Shown in pieces: positions 1-12,100 of a DNA stretch of 64,000 nucleotides (position 1 is its first letter; every line of letters starts with the position of its first letter). The DNA comes from Mesostigma viride. Its lineage: Eukaryota > Streptophyta > Mesostigmatophyceae > Mesostigmatales > Mesostigmataceae. The stretch lies in the NCBI GenBank assembly GCA_009746045.1, contig RPFO01000645.1, forward strand, positions 324,185 through 388,184, read 5' to 3'. Below the pieces are notes generated by a model. That model was not told the origin of the DNA, did not search any database, and saw only the letters and a list, made by a program, of their open reading frames with translations. A program made the translations under genes and the position numbers.

Positions 1-175
1 CCTGCATCCCCATGGTCTATATCAAGCTATGCCCAGCTAAGGGGATCGAGCCTGTCATGGGGGGGAAGATCATCATAGCTAAACAAAAGCTAGAGCGTGG
101 CATCTCAGCAGAGAGCAGCTCTCTACATGGGCACATCATAACTAAATAAAGCTAGGCATCGTCTGGAGTCACTCC
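1..175 (-). repeat. LINE-A 3' UTR fragment
   Basis: Non-coding remnant. It resembles, in the same orientation, the 3' UTR stretches at 29503-29780, 33160-33350 and 53710-53990. Shared words include 'gcccagctaagg', 'aagatcatcat' and the block ending 'ctctctgcatggg'. No reading frame is preserved. It is probably the 3' end of a 5'-truncated LINE-A copy lying on the minus strand. Confidence 0.6.
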
Positions 176-179
176 CTTC

Positions 180-237
180 ACGTGCCGTGGACGACGACTC
201 GACCCTGGCGCAGGAACAACGGCGACGGGAGCTATTA
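180..237 (+). pseudogene. LINE-A ORF1 C-terminal scrap
   Basis: A 58-bp piece that reads LDDDSTLAQEQRRREL on the plus strand. This matches the C-terminal LDDDLTLAQQQRRREL block of the intact ORF1 at 56623-57933. It is flanked on both sides by unrelated LINE 3' UTR sequence, so it is a rearranged fragment. Confidence 0.65.
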
Positions 238-239
238 AA

Positions 240-367
240 TTATAACATGTCTCCGTTGGGAGATCATGTAGCACATATTCCAGGTTGGATGGGTGGTGTG
301 GAGGAAGCCGCGTAATCGAACCGAACCTAACTCTAAGCTATAGCTAGTCTAGAAAAGCCTATCTACG
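240..367 (-). repeat. LINE-B 3' UTR
   Basis: Non-coding stretch directly downstream (minus strand) of the LINE-B C-terminal coding remnant at 368-540. It is found again in opposite orientation at about 5500-5668, including the words around 'gatcatgtagcacat' and the AT-rich end 'attaaattataacatg'. This supports reading it as the LINE-B 3' UTR. Confidence 0.5.
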
Positions 368-2152
368 CTACTCATCAAAACGGCTCCTCCTCTTGGGGGG
401 AGGCGGCTTGCCCACAGGGGCTGGCGTGTGCGCCTTGACAATCTTCTTCCACCGCGTCTTGTCCTGCATGGCAGTCCAAAGACGAGAGAGAGAGTGGATG
501 CAGTACTCAAACTGGGCTGGGACCACTAGGTCGTCCAGCACAGTGTACAGCCATACGCAATACGCAGCCATACGGGGCCCTTGTGTATGGTGTATAATAC
601 GCCATACGGGGTATAATACGCAAACCATACGGGGACTCTTGAAAATGCTGTTTTTTGCATGGTTCAGGGGGTTCTTCAACATTCTGACCAATCAGGCATG
701 TTTTTTTTGTGTTCTTGCAACACCACTTGCCTTTATTTAACACATCATCACATAATATTGCCGTTGCCGTCGCTGCATGCCTACAAATACAAGCATTGTA
801 CATCTGTTGTTATTAATAATGTCTGTAAATAGCACAAAATAACAAAGTTGTATGCACAATCAGTGCACACCTGAAAAGGATAATAACACAAGTAGATATG
901 CATGCACATTGACACTTGCAGTGGTATAGAGATCGCTGCCACCATTACTGTATGTTGAAGTTAAAAAAACATGCCATCACTGCATGGAATGGCTATACTA
1001 GGACTGAAATACTGCACATGGTCAGTCGGCCAACTTGCCAAAAGTAATAAGACATTGTGCCAGAAACAGACATCTTGCCTACTCGTGGTAGGCCACCATG
1101 CAATATTGATCTACATGAAGCAAGAATCCATACGGGCTGCCAACAATGTGGCTAGCGTGCAGGATAGCATGCATGCCAGCAACCCGACCCAGCTTCCCTA
1201 AACCATTAACACATATGGTACGGTGGCTGGCTAGCAGCAGCCTGCATGGCTAAATAAGGCATTTATGTGCATCGCGAGTCACACCAAATACCCCGCAGCC
1301 TGCGACGTAATGCCTCCGGCGGTCTCTTGCACTCGCTCACTCTTGCCTCCTTCGCATACGTAGCGCCCATGATATGGCGGGTGCTAGCCTTGCTCGGGTG
1401 GTAGAACCCGAGAATTTTGCATCCAAAAGTGTGCACGTCACTGAGCTAGTAGTTACCTGTCGGCTGCCCTTTCTTGTTGAGAGTCTGTTTTCACGATGTG
1501 TGTCCAGACAGTCTCGAATACGGCCTGCATCTCGTCGGCCCCATTATCATCGTGTTCCATAGACCCACACCATCACCGTCGCTAGCCATGGTGCCTGGAT
1601 GTCAATTGTGCTACGATTAAATGTTAGGTGCCAGATGCGCGCCCTTGTTGGCAGACAACATAACTTCGTCACCTAATTTCCTCGTCCTTCGTCTCCTAGA
1701 CCCTAGTCCGACACGCAGCAATCTGCAGCAATGCACGTACAGTCGTACATGCACGGCCAGCTTGGCACCTGCATCTAGTTCCGGCTCCACGTGCCGTCCA
1801 AAATGATGCCAGAAGCTACTTCGAACGAGGTTCATACGCAAAAAATACGCAAAAAATACGCAATACGCAAAAAATACGCAAAAAATACGCAGTGCGTATT
1901 TTTTTTCCCATTTCCATACGGAAATCTTGCGTATGGCGTATAATACGCGCCATACGGCGTATTATACGCCGTATGGCTGTTCACTGGTCCAGCAACATCT
2001 GGGTGTAGGTCATGGCATGTTTCCCTACCCTTTTAGGGATGTTCTTGGGGCCAGGCCAGGTCAAAATATGCCGCCCTGGTTGGCCGAGCCGCTGGGGACC
2101 GGCCAGACCAAGGGCGGTGTCGCTGACCTGGCTGGTGCGAGCAAGATGATCG
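368..2152 (-). pseudogene. LINE-B C-terminal coding region split by a hAT insertion
   Basis: Two blocks of one minus-strand reading frame lie either side of the transposon at 541-1986. The upstream block (2152-1987) reads DHLARTSQV then QPGRHILTW. The downstream block (540-368) reads LSRLWTAMQDKTRWKKIV and ends at a stop. The same order (HLARTDQVDTS, QPGRYVLTW, then MWRQMVRKDRW) is seen in the LINE-B copy at 52640-53400. The region lies downstream of the reverse transcriptase domain in LINE-B. It is a dead fragment. Confidence 0.7.
541..1986. mobile_element. hAT-superfamily DNA transposon, copy 1
   Basis: 1446-bp element with terminal inverted repeats CAGTGTACAGCCATACG (left) and, inverted at the right end, CAGTGAACAGCCATACG. 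It is flanked by an exact 8-bp direct repeat gtccagca at 533-540 and 1987-1994. An 8-bp target duplication with termini starting CAG is the known hAT signature. Subterminal regions carry many copies of 'atacgc/gcgtat', as expected for transposase-binding motifs. It is closely similar to copy 2 at 54836-56153, but has about 185 bp (836-1020) absent there. No transposase domain was recognised, so it is probably non-autonomous. Confidence 0.85.
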
Positions 2153-2525
2153 ACGGGAGCTATGGCCGACCTACCTCCAGCTCCGGCAGACCAAGGCGGG
2201 CCAGCCGGTGTACTGGAAGGGGGCGGCCATCTAGATACATCGGCCACAAGCCCTGGCACGCGACCCCCTCGACCACCGCGGCCCCAGCGACTCCAGAAGC
2301 CCCAGCCTAGGGCCGGAATACAGCAGCAGTAGTGTAGAATAGTTATAGACAGTGGCCTTGTACATGCCCGCCTACTACAGGCACTATACCAGCTGAGGCC
2401 TAGCATTTTAATTTTAGTCATGTACATATGTGAGCCTATGATGAGCCACCCTCCAGATGATGCCTAGCTATATTTAATAATTATGCAGTGCCCATGCAGG
2501 GAGTCACTCTCTGCTGAGAAGCCAT
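2153..2525 (+). pseudogene. LINE-A 3' end: ORF1 tail and 3' UTR
   Basis: Begins abruptly inside ORF1 and reads RRELWPTYLQLRQTKAGQ then VYWKG and GHKPWHATP, with at least one frame change, before a stop near 2310. A roughly 215-bp 3' UTR follows and ends at the (TTAA)n tract. It is a 5'-truncated LINE-A insertion abutting LINE-B coding DNA in the opposite orientation at 2152/2153. Confidence 0.65.
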
Positions 2526-2568
2526 TAATTAATTAATTAATTAATTAATTAATTAATTAATTAATTAG
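2526..2568. repeat. (TTAA)n tract between two convergent LINE 3' ends
   Basis: About eleven uninterrupted attaa/ttaat tetranucleotide units. The left neighbour is a plus-strand LINE-A 3' end and the right neighbour is a minus-strand LINE-B 3' end, so the tract serves as tail for both. Confidence 0.85.
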
Positions 2569-2945
2569 ACTCGTGCTCCCGAACGTTGGGGAGTCACGGA
2601 GCATTAACCCCGATGGATGGATGGATGGATGGATGGGTGCAAACAGTCCTACCGGTCTAATCTATCTACATCGCTGGTTGTCTCTTTGACATCAGCTACC
2701 TACAACATCTATCTAACAGCATTCTAACTACAACATCTATCTAGACAGCCTCACTCTGCCCTAGGGGAGCTGGCTGGCGTGCCTCCCACGGGTTTGCACA
2801 CGCGGGCGCGCTTCCCCACAGGGGCCGGGGGGCTCGTTGTCCTCTATGACCTGGGCCCACTTGGCCTTGTCCATAATCTTCGTCCAGATCACGGAGAAGC
2901 CATGCCCTAGCTCTTGTATAGCTATGCTGATCTTCCGGCCCCACC
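2569..2945 (-). pseudogene. LINE-B C-terminus and 3' UTR
   Basis: On the minus strand, 2945-2746 reads IWTKIMDKAKWAQVIEDNEP in one frame, the LINE-B W-x2-M-x5-W C-terminal motif. It is followed by a Pro/Arg-rich tail and a stop. The 3' UTR (2745-2569) ends in the hairpin-like block 'gggagcacgagtc' next to the (TTAA)n tract. The same UTR occurs at 3300-3470. Confidence 0.65.
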
Positions 2946-2989
2946 TATGACGGGCTCCCCTTAGCTGGGTGTTGCCCGAGACTCTTGGT

Positions 2990-3141
2990 GATACTGCGGG
3001 TGCCCTAGTGCACCTAGAGCAAGTGTTGTTTACACTCCCACCCTTGCAGGAAGTAGCTTAGAATGTATTATAGGCCATATGCCCCTTCTCTGGGCTATGT
3101 GCTACAGATACTCGGACCAAAGGAGTTATGTTCCTAACTTA
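2990..3141 (+). repeat. LINE-A 3' UTR terminal fragment
   Basis: Contains the terminal words seen at other LINE-A 3' ends: 'tcccacccttgcagg', 'tctgggctatgtg' and 'gagttatg'. It runs into a (TTAA)n tract. No coding capacity. Confidence 0.55.
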
Positions 3142-3199
3142 TTAATTAATTAATTAATTAATTAATTAATTAATTAATTAATTAATTAATTAATTAATC
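3142..3199. repeat. (TTAA)n tract
   Basis: About fourteen ttaa units, bounded on the left by a plus-strand LINE-A 3' end and on the right by a minus-oriented LINE-A-type UTR piece (3200-3299). Confidence 0.85.
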
Positions 3200-3299
3200 A
3201 ATCATCTGGAGTGTGGCACATCATAGGCACACATGTACATGGCTCAATAATGCTCGTGAATCAGCTGGTATAGTGCCTGTAATTATTTAATGAATTAAT

Positions 3300-4930
3300 T
3301 AGTTAGACTCGTGCTCCCGTTGGGGAGTCACAGAGCATTAAAACCCCGATGGATGGATGTCCAGCTAGATCATTGGATGGATGGGTGCAAACAGATCCTA
3401 CCGGTCTAATCTATCTACAACAGCTACCTATACAACATCTATCTAATTAAAGCTATCAACATCAACTCTACCCTAGGGGAGCTGTCTGGCGTGCCTCCCG
3501 CGGGTTTGCACACGCGGGCGCTTCCCCATGGGGGGGGGCTCGTTGTCCTCTATGACCTGGGCCTAATTGGCCTTGTCCATTATCTTTTTCCGAATCACGG
3601 AGAGGCGTAGGCCCCCCATGTCCTATATACTAGCTGTTCTTTGAAGGTGCGGGCCTTGCGGCGTCTAACATCACGGGGCCCGGCCCATGCACGTCAGGAG
3701 GTGCCGGCCAGGCTGAGCTGGTCGCAGTCCCGCGGGGGGGCCACGTGATCGAGGTGTCTACCTGGTTGGTGCGAGCTAGGTGCCCTACGAGCTGCAAGCG
3801 CCGCTGCTTAATTAATGGTGCTGGTGATATATGGCATGCCAAGGTAAAGGTCCTCATTGCGGACATGAGCAGCATATCCTACTCTGAAAATGGATCGCAG
3901 CATGTTGGTGACCGCGACGTCCAGCTTGCGGGCCAGGTCGGCGGTGAGGGTCCACGTCTCGGCCCCATACGTTAGAACAGGAAGGACGAGGACCTTAAAC
4001 AGGTCCTGTTTCTCGATCTTGCCAAGGGGCTTGCGCCACAGGGCCCGGTAATGGCGTAAAGCGCGCCAGGCGAGGGAGATGCGGTGGTCCACGTCAGCCT
4101 CGCAGCTGGGAAGCAGGGTGCCCAGCACCTTGACGCGGTCCCGATACAGGACCCGAGAGCCGCCAAGGAGAAAGATCGAGGTCTGGCGGTGGGTGGGTGA
4201 GCCCAATCGCCAGAGCCTCTGTCTTCTTGCTGACCTCAAGCCCCACTGCACGGGCCTCAGTATAGCAAGGCAGTCAAGCCACGTCTGCACGTGCCCAGTG
4301 TCCTCGAAGAGGGTGGCGTCGTCTTCGTAGATGATGTCCGCCAGCCGAATCTCCGTTTCCGCTCCGCCATGCCAGAAGTCGGTGGTTGGCAACCTGCACC
4401 CCCGGTTCCCTACCCACGATGCGGGCAAATCGCTTGCGCGCCTGAAGATTTCATTTTGTATTCGACCACAATAATGAACAGGTAGGGCGACAACACGCAG
4501 CCCTGCCACATGCACATCCGATCTGTAAAGGGCATGGTGGCGTGGTCCCGTAAGAAGTGCGCACCGAAGTGGTGGACCCTTCATACAGGTTACGGATGAC
4601 AGCAATATAAGGGGCGGGGGCCGGGATCCGGAACAGCTCGAGGATGTCCCATAGCGCAGGCAAGAAAACCGAATCGAAGGCTTTGATGAAGTCCACCAGC
4701 ACAAGGTGCAAAGGGGACTCACCAGGCTGAAGGCGTTGCAGTTCCTCCACAAGTCGGCGAGTAGCGAACTAAAGCGCATGTACTGTGTTGCGACCTGAAC
4801 GTAATTGCCGTGCTGAGTCTCGCTGAGGTGACCGTCCAGGGCCGTGCGCAGGCGGTTGAGGATGAGCTGCATAAGAAGCTTGAGGGGGGCACTTTGGATG
4901 CACACCCCTCTGTAGTTGCCAGGGTCGGCT
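3300..4930 (-). pseudogene. LINE-B reverse transcriptase, frameshifted copy with 3' UTR
   Basis: Retrotransposon polymerase broken across at least two frames on the minus strand. The 4905-3808 frame starts CIQSAPLKLLMQLILNRLRT, typical of the finger/palm entry of LINE reverse transcriptases. It later gives the catalytic motif IIYEDDATLFE near 4330 and YGAETWTLT near 3935. A second frame at 4750-4451 supplies motif A, VDFIKAFDSV (about 4696), so frameshifts lie on both sides of it. A further frame near 3780 reads HLARTNQVDTS, and 3620-3480 holds the C-terminal block. The active-site motif is YEDD rather than the usual F/YADD. Not functional. Confidence 0.8.
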
Positions 4931-5059
4931 GGTGACCCCTTGTTCTTCTACAGCATTGTGCGAAAACTGTGTTGCCAGGCCGTTGGAGGCGGTGGTAGGG
5001 CGTGTCTGTAGGAGGCGTACATGTACATGGCCACAGTCTATCTATTCTACACTACTACT

Positions 5060-5285
5060 GATGTATTCCCCTAAGCTGGGGCATCTGGAGTCGCTGGGGC
5101 CGCGGGGGTCGCATGGCAGGGCTTGTGGCCGACGTAGATGGCCGCCCCCTTCCAGTACACCGGCTGCCCCGCCTTGGTCTGCCGCGCGCCAGCTAGGCTA
5201 CCACGGTCCTGAGCCAACTGCCGGAACCCGGCACTGACGTAGTAAAGCCCAGTGACCTCTAACATAGTATTGCTGGTTGTCTTGA
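5060..5285 (-). pseudogene. LINE-A ORF1 3' fragment
   Basis: The minus strand reads RQTKAGQPVYWKGAAIYVGH then KPCHATPAAPATPDAPA and a stop at 5071. This matches the C-terminal end of ORF1 plus the extension seen at 2153-2310. Sequence further upstream is unrelated, so only the 3' end is present. Confidence 0.6.
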
Positions 5286-5399
5286 GCACTTAAGTTGATA
5301 AATATTAATTACCAGGAGCCCTCCGTCGAGCTACAATGCGGGTCTGGATCAGTCTTCGAAATTGATTTCAGCACTCAGTGCATGGCCAGCCGGCTAGGT

Positions 5400-5668
5400 A
5401 GACACCGCCCTTGGTCTGGCCGGCCCCCAGCGGCTTAGTGGCCAACCAGGGCGGCACTATACCCTCACCGGCCTGGCCGGGCCCCGGTCGGGCTGAGTAG
5501 AGTAGTTGGGGTTTTCTAGATTAGCTTAGAGTTTGCTTAGTTTGGTTTCGCGGCTTCGCCGGCACCTCAGCATCCATCCAGCAAGGGAATCATGTGCTAC
5601 GTGATCATCATCTCCCGGCCCGCGGCCAGTTCAGTGACGGCGGTGTCATGTTATAATTTAATTTAATT
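5400..5668 (+). repeat. LINE-B-type 3' UTR with AT-rich tail
   Basis: Non-coding. It is an inverted copy of 240-350 and ends in 'ataatttaatttaatttt' near 5668, a short ATTT-rich tail. It probably marks the 3' end of another truncated LINE-B copy on the plus strand. Confidence 0.45.
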
Positions 5669-6142
5669 TTGCGTTGGTTGTAGTCTCTTTGATATTACAC
5701 GTGGCAGATAATTTCTATTCAGTTGGGCTACAGCCTACAGGCTGCCGCAACGGCACTGAGCACCAGGGGCAGCAACCGGCTAGTCTTTGACCCCTGAACC
5801 CCGCGGTTCACCACGTGCGGGCGCCGCATATCAATAACCACCACCGTCGGCCCCTGGGGCAACCCGACCGCGGTTCCTTCAAATTTTGCCTGCGCTATGC
5901 CACCCCTCCTTGCAGAGCATATGCATGCACGTGACAACGTGGCCGGAGAGGGCGTGGCGGGGCACGCAAGCACCACGAATTCACTGCAACATCACGTTCG
6001 CGTTGACAATGTCCGCCGCGAGGGTGTTATTATTCACGCAGAGCGCTCCCTAAATGCCGCACTTGTCCTCATGGCAGTCACGAAGATTGGAAATGCGGCG
6101 TAATTACTTTTCCCCCTTGTGATATGGCCATAATACAAGGAA
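5669..6142. other. No supported gene; probable IF-3 promoter region
   Basis: Open frames exist on both strands here (for example plus 5897-6103) but none shows a recognisable domain. The stretch lies immediately upstream of the proposed IF-3 start at 6143 and may hold its promoter and 5' UTR. No core promoter element was identified. Confidence 0.3.
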
Positions 6143-9100
6143 ATGAGAGCTTTCCAGAGATTATTACGGACTACATGCAGGGTGACACGCGAACCTGGCG
6201 CTTGGAATAGCACCCCTGTGATCGTAGATAGAACATGCCAGTTAAATAGAGGAACCTCGTCAGCCTCACTTCTAGATAGCTCCGTTTTTGTGCGTTTGTC
6301 GCGCTGCATCCACGGAGTCACACACAGTTTCTCTAACCGCTTTCTAATAAATCCCGAAATATGTGTGCCCGGTCAAACCTCCTTGGGAGCTCTCTACTTG
6401 CGCCGTGGGGCACAAAGGGTAGGTGCACACTCAGGGTATTACTTCATTCCTCTCATTATGGCCGACGTCATGGCCGTCTTGTCTTCCCCGGTGCACTAAA
6501 GCTGCTGTGGCAGGCATGGTCAGGGCGCGAGACCACTCAAGATTACTAAATTTATTTGTATGTGTTTTTCTGCATTCCCGTAACTAAACATTGTACTTAT
6601 CATGGGCTCGGCCGCTACCTTCTTGCTTCGCATTGCCAGAGAGTCCGCGAGATGATTGTAAACCTGGCGGAGGACAAGTCCGAAGAAGAGATCAAACGGC
6701 CAGGGTCGCAAGGCACCACTGGGTTCAGAGTCAACACTCAAATTACGGCGCCTAAAGTCCGTCTCGTCATGGATGATGGTGAGCAATAGGGAAGGAAAGC
6801 CATGGGGTATGCTGCAGGCTGTTTGTACGGGTATGTTCCCACCTGCCCACCTGCCCGCCTGCCCGCCTGCCCGCCTGCCCGCCTGCCCGCCTGCCCGCCT
6901 GCCCGCCTGCCCGCCTGCCCGCCTGCCCGCCTGCCCGCCTGCCCGCCTGCCCGCCTGCCCGCCTGCCCGCCTGCCCGCCTGCCCGCCTGCCCGCCTGCCC
7001 GCCTGCCCGCCTGCCCGCCTGCCCGCCTGCCCGCCTGCCCGCCTGCCCGCCTGCCCGCCTGCCCGCCTGCCCGCCTGCCCCCCTGCCCGCCTGCCCGCCT
7101 GCCCGCCTGCCCGCCTGCCCGCCTGCCCGCCTGCCCGCCTGCCCGCCTGCCCGCCTGCCCGCCTGCCCGCCTGCCCGCCTGTGTGGCTGTCTATACGCAT
7201 GGACATGGAGCTTGCCATCATAGCAGCAGCAACAGCAGCAACAGCAGCAACAGCAGCAACAGCAGCAACAGCAGCAACAGCAGCAACAGCAGCAACAGCA
7301 GCAACTAGTGGCATGGCCATGCCGTATCGTATTCAGGTACCTTTCACTGCCCTTGTCTTGTCCAGTAAATCGGTCCTCGTTCCCGTCACTTGATCCCGTA
7401 GCCTCGTGCCCATCCGTTGCTGATTTCTCGGCATGGGGGAGCGGTACTGCTGAGCTTCCCTTGCCGCATGCCTACGTGATTGGCGCTTATGCAGGGTCCC
7501 ACCAGATCTGCACCGTGCGGGAAGCCTTGCAGGCGGCCAAGAAACAGGGCCTTGACCTGGTGGAGGTACGGCCGTCGCCCGGAAATTAAGGAGAAATCAA
7601 ATTAGGTTGTCGGCTGTTAGTAGAAACCAATGATTGTTTCACAAAGTGCTCCCACGAGGCCGCCAACAGGAGCAGATGACAGCAGGGATGGGACGCTCCT
7701 ATGGGTAGTCGGCTGGGCACTCATTGCTTGTGGGGAATAATCTGCCACAAGCACACCACTGCAGGGATGGGCCGCTCCTATGGTCAGCAGTGCAGGGATT
7801 GGAGCTCCTTGCTTCTGGGGACGGTTGCTGGGAGCACAATGTTAAAGCGGTTGGCCACTCCTCAGGAATAGCTGTATTGTGCCCTGAAAACTTAAAAAGG
7901 GGTTGTTTGTCTTGCTTGACTGTCCCAGAAGGTATGGATTTTTCGAGGCCTCTGTGTGACGTAACGTTTCGATGGATCAGTCATCCGACTCTTTTGTACA
8001 CTTACTCACATGGTGGCAGGCTCATGCCCAGCCTTGCCCCATCCCTGTGTGCCCCCCTGGCCCCTCCCTGCCTATACCAGTATACCATGCCATTGTTCAC
8101 TCATCTACCCATGGTCCCACCTGCCCACCACCCAACATTCCACGCACACACGCCAAAAAAACACCCACACAAAGGCATAAAATGCACATGTGCACACGCA
8201 CACGCACACGCACACGCACACGCACACGCACACGCACACGCACACGCACACGCACACGCACACGCACACGCACACGCACACGCACACGCACACGCACACG
8301 CACACGCACACGCACACAGCATGCACGCGCACACAACATGCACATGCACGTGCATATGCACCCACCCACCCGCCGGCCTAACCACCCAGGCATGCAGCAA
8401 CAAAGCGAGCACATCAGCCACCGACCACCACCCAGGCATGCAGCAACAAAGCGAGCACATCAGCCACCGACCACCACCCAGGCATGCAGCAACAAAGCGA
8501 GCACATCAGCCACCGACCACCACCCAGGCATGCAGCAACAAAGCGAGCGCATCAGCCACCGACCACCACCCAGGCATGCAGCAACAAAGCGAGCACATCA
8601 GCCACCGACCACCACCCAGGCATGCAGCAACAAAGCGAGCACATCAGCCACCGACCACCACCCAGGCATGCAGCAACAAAGCGAGCACATGAGCCACCGA
8701 CCACCACCCAGGCATGCAGCAACAAAGCGAGCGCATCAGCCACCGACCACCACCCAGGCATGCAGCAACAAAGCGAGCACATCAGCAACCGACCACCACC
8801 CAGGCATGCAGCAACAAAGCGAGCACATCAGCAACCGACCACCACCCAGGCATGCAGCAACAAAGCGAGCACATCAGCCACCGACCACCACCCAGGCATG
8901 CAGCAACAAAGCGAGCACATCAGCAACCGACCACCACCCAGGCATGCAGCAACAAAGCGAGCACATCAGCAACCGACCACCACCCAGGCATGCAGCAACA
9001 AAGCGAGCACATCAGCCACCGACCACCACCCAGGCATGCAGCAACAAAGCGAGCACATCAGCCACCGACCACCACCCAGGCATGCAGCAACAAAGCGAGC

Positions 9101-12100
9101 ACATCAGCCACCGACCACCACCCAGGCATGCAGCAACAAAGCGAGCACATCAGCAACCGACCACCACCCAGGCATGCAGCAACAAAGCGAGCACATCAGC
9201 CACCGACCACCACCCAGGCATGCAGCAACAAAGCGAGCACATCAGCTACCGACCACCACCCAGGCATGCAGCAACAAAGCGAGCACATCAGCCACCGACC
9301 ACCACCCAGGAATGCAGCAACAAAGCGAGCACATCAGCAACCGACCACCACCCAGGCATGCAGCAACAAAGCGAGCACATCAGCCACCGACCGCCACCCA
9401 GGCATGCAGCAACCAAGCGAGCACATCAGCAACCGACCACCACCCAGGCATGCAGCAACAAAGCGAGCACATCAGCAACCGACCACCACCCAGGCATGCA
9501 GCAACAAAGCGAGCACATCAGCCACCGACCACCACCCAGGCATGCAGCAACAAAGCGAGCACATCAGCCACCGACCACCACCCAGGCATGCAGCAACAAA
9601 GCGAGCACATCAGCCACCGACCACCACCCAGGCATGCAGCAACAAAGCGAGCACATCAGCAACCGACCACCACCCAGGCATGCAGCAACCAAGCGAGCAC
9701 ATCAGCCACCGACCACCACCCAGGCATGCAGCAACAAAGCGAGCACATCAGCCACCGACCACCACCCAGGCATGCAGCAACAAAGCGAGCACATTAGCCA
9801 CCGACCACCACCCAGGCATGCAGCAACAAAGCGAGCACATCAGCAACCGACCACCACCCAGGCATGCAGCAACCAAGCGAGCACATGAGCCACCGACCAC
9901 CACCCAGGCATGCAGCAACAAAGCGAGCACATCAGCAACCGACCACCACCCAGGCATGCAGCAACAAAGCGAGCACATCAGCCACCGACCACCACCCAGG
10001 CATGCAGCAACAAAGCGAGCACATCAGCAACCGACCACACTGCGAGATTAGGTCAGCCGTTGGGACACGTTCACCAACCAGTCTTCGCAACCCAGCAAGC
10101 TGCTCATTTACCAACTAACGAGTCAGCCAATAAATTGGTCACTTATTTGACCAATATGGCGGCTTGCTTGTCGCTTAGATGCCTCCCTGCTTTGAGATTC
10201 CCTGCCGCCCCCCCCCCCTGGCTGGCTTTCTTGCTATTTGTCGAGGTCTATTCAACCATGCCCTGCTTCGATCTAGTCCTAGTTCTCCCCCCTTCCCCTC
10301 CATCCAACCGTTTTTCCACCCCTTTTTCCCCCGGGAGGGGCAGAGGTGTGCAGGGGCCGCCTGCTTGTATATGAAACGCAAACGTGGCACAGGTGTCCTC
10401 AAGTGAAGCCATGTAACTCATCGCTTATGGACGGTGCCTTGCTTGCATCCTCCCCCCCCCCTGCGCCTCCTGCGCTGTCTGCCCTTAGGTCGGCGCCGCC
10501 AGCAACCCCCCTGTGTGCCGCCTGATGGACCATGCTGCGTTCCTGTCCAGCAAGCGCAAGAAGGAGAGGGAGGAGGCCAAGAAAGTGGTGTGTGCCTCAA
10601 TTTTCATACCCGCCAGTGCAGGTGGATGGCCACTCGTGTGATGCAAGTGAGCCGTGTATCTGACTAATGTGCCGGATGGTCCTGGTTTCACGTTTGCTTG
10701 TGGGAGTGACATTTTCTTGATGTCCATGTGTGGCATCCCTTGAGGGTCGACACACTTGTGCTAGACTGCTCTGTCGGGATCGGCGTCACTTGCTGTCTAG
10801 TCAACCTGTCATGCACCCACGCGTTGTCGCTCCAGCCATGCACACCGCCGGCGGCCCGGGATGACTAACATGAAGTAGAAGGGTCGCCACCTGGTGTGGT
10901 CTGCCCAGATCACTGACCATGTGCTTTTTAAGAGATTGCCCATGGCAGCGCATGGAGTCGGTTTGAAAGCTTGTTGGTAGCCAGCATTGCGTGCCATGTG
11001 TTGCTCACCATGTGCACAGTTCAGATGTTGCCATGGCGCCTTACAGGCCTTACCTGAGCCGATGCCGTCTGACTGGATTAAGGCTGCGACATTTATTCAG
11101 ATGGTGCCTAAAGCTGGTTGCCCAAGGTACTGTACTGCTATCACAACTTAAACTCCTGGGATATGTGCCAGCCAACGCTGCACTGGTAAGGCTCTGCCAC
11201 TGCACCAACTAACGGTGGCCCGCGCATCGTCTGCCTGCTGCCCACCGCACCCATCATCCCTGCGTACGTGTCGGCAGGCGGCGCGCCAGCGGGAGGACAC
11301 GGTGAAGGAGATGCGCTTCAGCGCGCGCACGGTGAGCTGCGTGCTGCGAGGAAGGAGGGGAGGAGGCAGGGTTCCATGAGTGTGAACTTTGAAGCAGTAG
11401 GCTGGTTGTGGCAGGTTATTCCAGTAGGCTTACATTGCAGGAGTAGTGAATAGTATAGTGCGACATGTTGCCGGGGATAGTGGTGACGGAGCGTAGCCAG
11501 TAGGGTATGCAAGCAGGTGGGCTTGACAGTGAATTCCGGAAAGGAGGTGTTTGTTGGTGGTGCATCGGACACTGCCCACCTTTGATGGGGGTCTGCTCTA
11601 GGGGTGGGTCAGGGACCCAGGTCAAGACTTTACTAGCCGCTAGTCTGTATGCCCTCAGGTAGGGGTACCTCCCTCGCGTGCTGGCCCTGGCGGCTCGGTA
11701 TTGGTTTTGGGTACGTGGTTGGGTGTTGGTACCAGTACCGGTCAGGCACCGACCTGCTGCAGCAGCGTACTTACTGCAGTAATATAGTAGTAACATTATT
11801 GTATTAGTCGCTGTAAGCCGCCTTGCCATATTCTTGTTTGTTTCCAAAGGTGTAATATTAATACATTAAGTGTTCTCGGGTAGGCTTGGTGTTGTGCCAC
11901 AGCCTACCTAGAAGCTGCCAGCATGTAACAACGTGCCACTAAATGCCAGGTGTCACTGGAATGGAATTATGTTCGTTTGTGCTTAGAACGACAGAAACCT
12001 GCCGTGACCACACATGTCATGTTGGCTGCCTCCTAGGTTGACTAAGGGCCACTAACTTGTTTGACGTGCCTGCCTGTCATATCGCGCTGGTGGTGTGGCC

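Noticed and set aside
6773-7393. Long open frames of Pro-Ala-Cys repeats on both strands
   Set aside because: They are read-through of the 8-bp satellite within an IF-3 intron; flanking exons join in phase without it.
8382-10037. CRISPR array
   Set aside because: Units are contiguous 46-bp tandem copies with no unique spacers, in a eukaryotic intron.
7972-10051. 638-, 445- and 437-codon frames of Thr/Arg and His/Gln repeats
   Set aside because: All three come from one 46-bp array in different frames and have no unique sequence of protein character.
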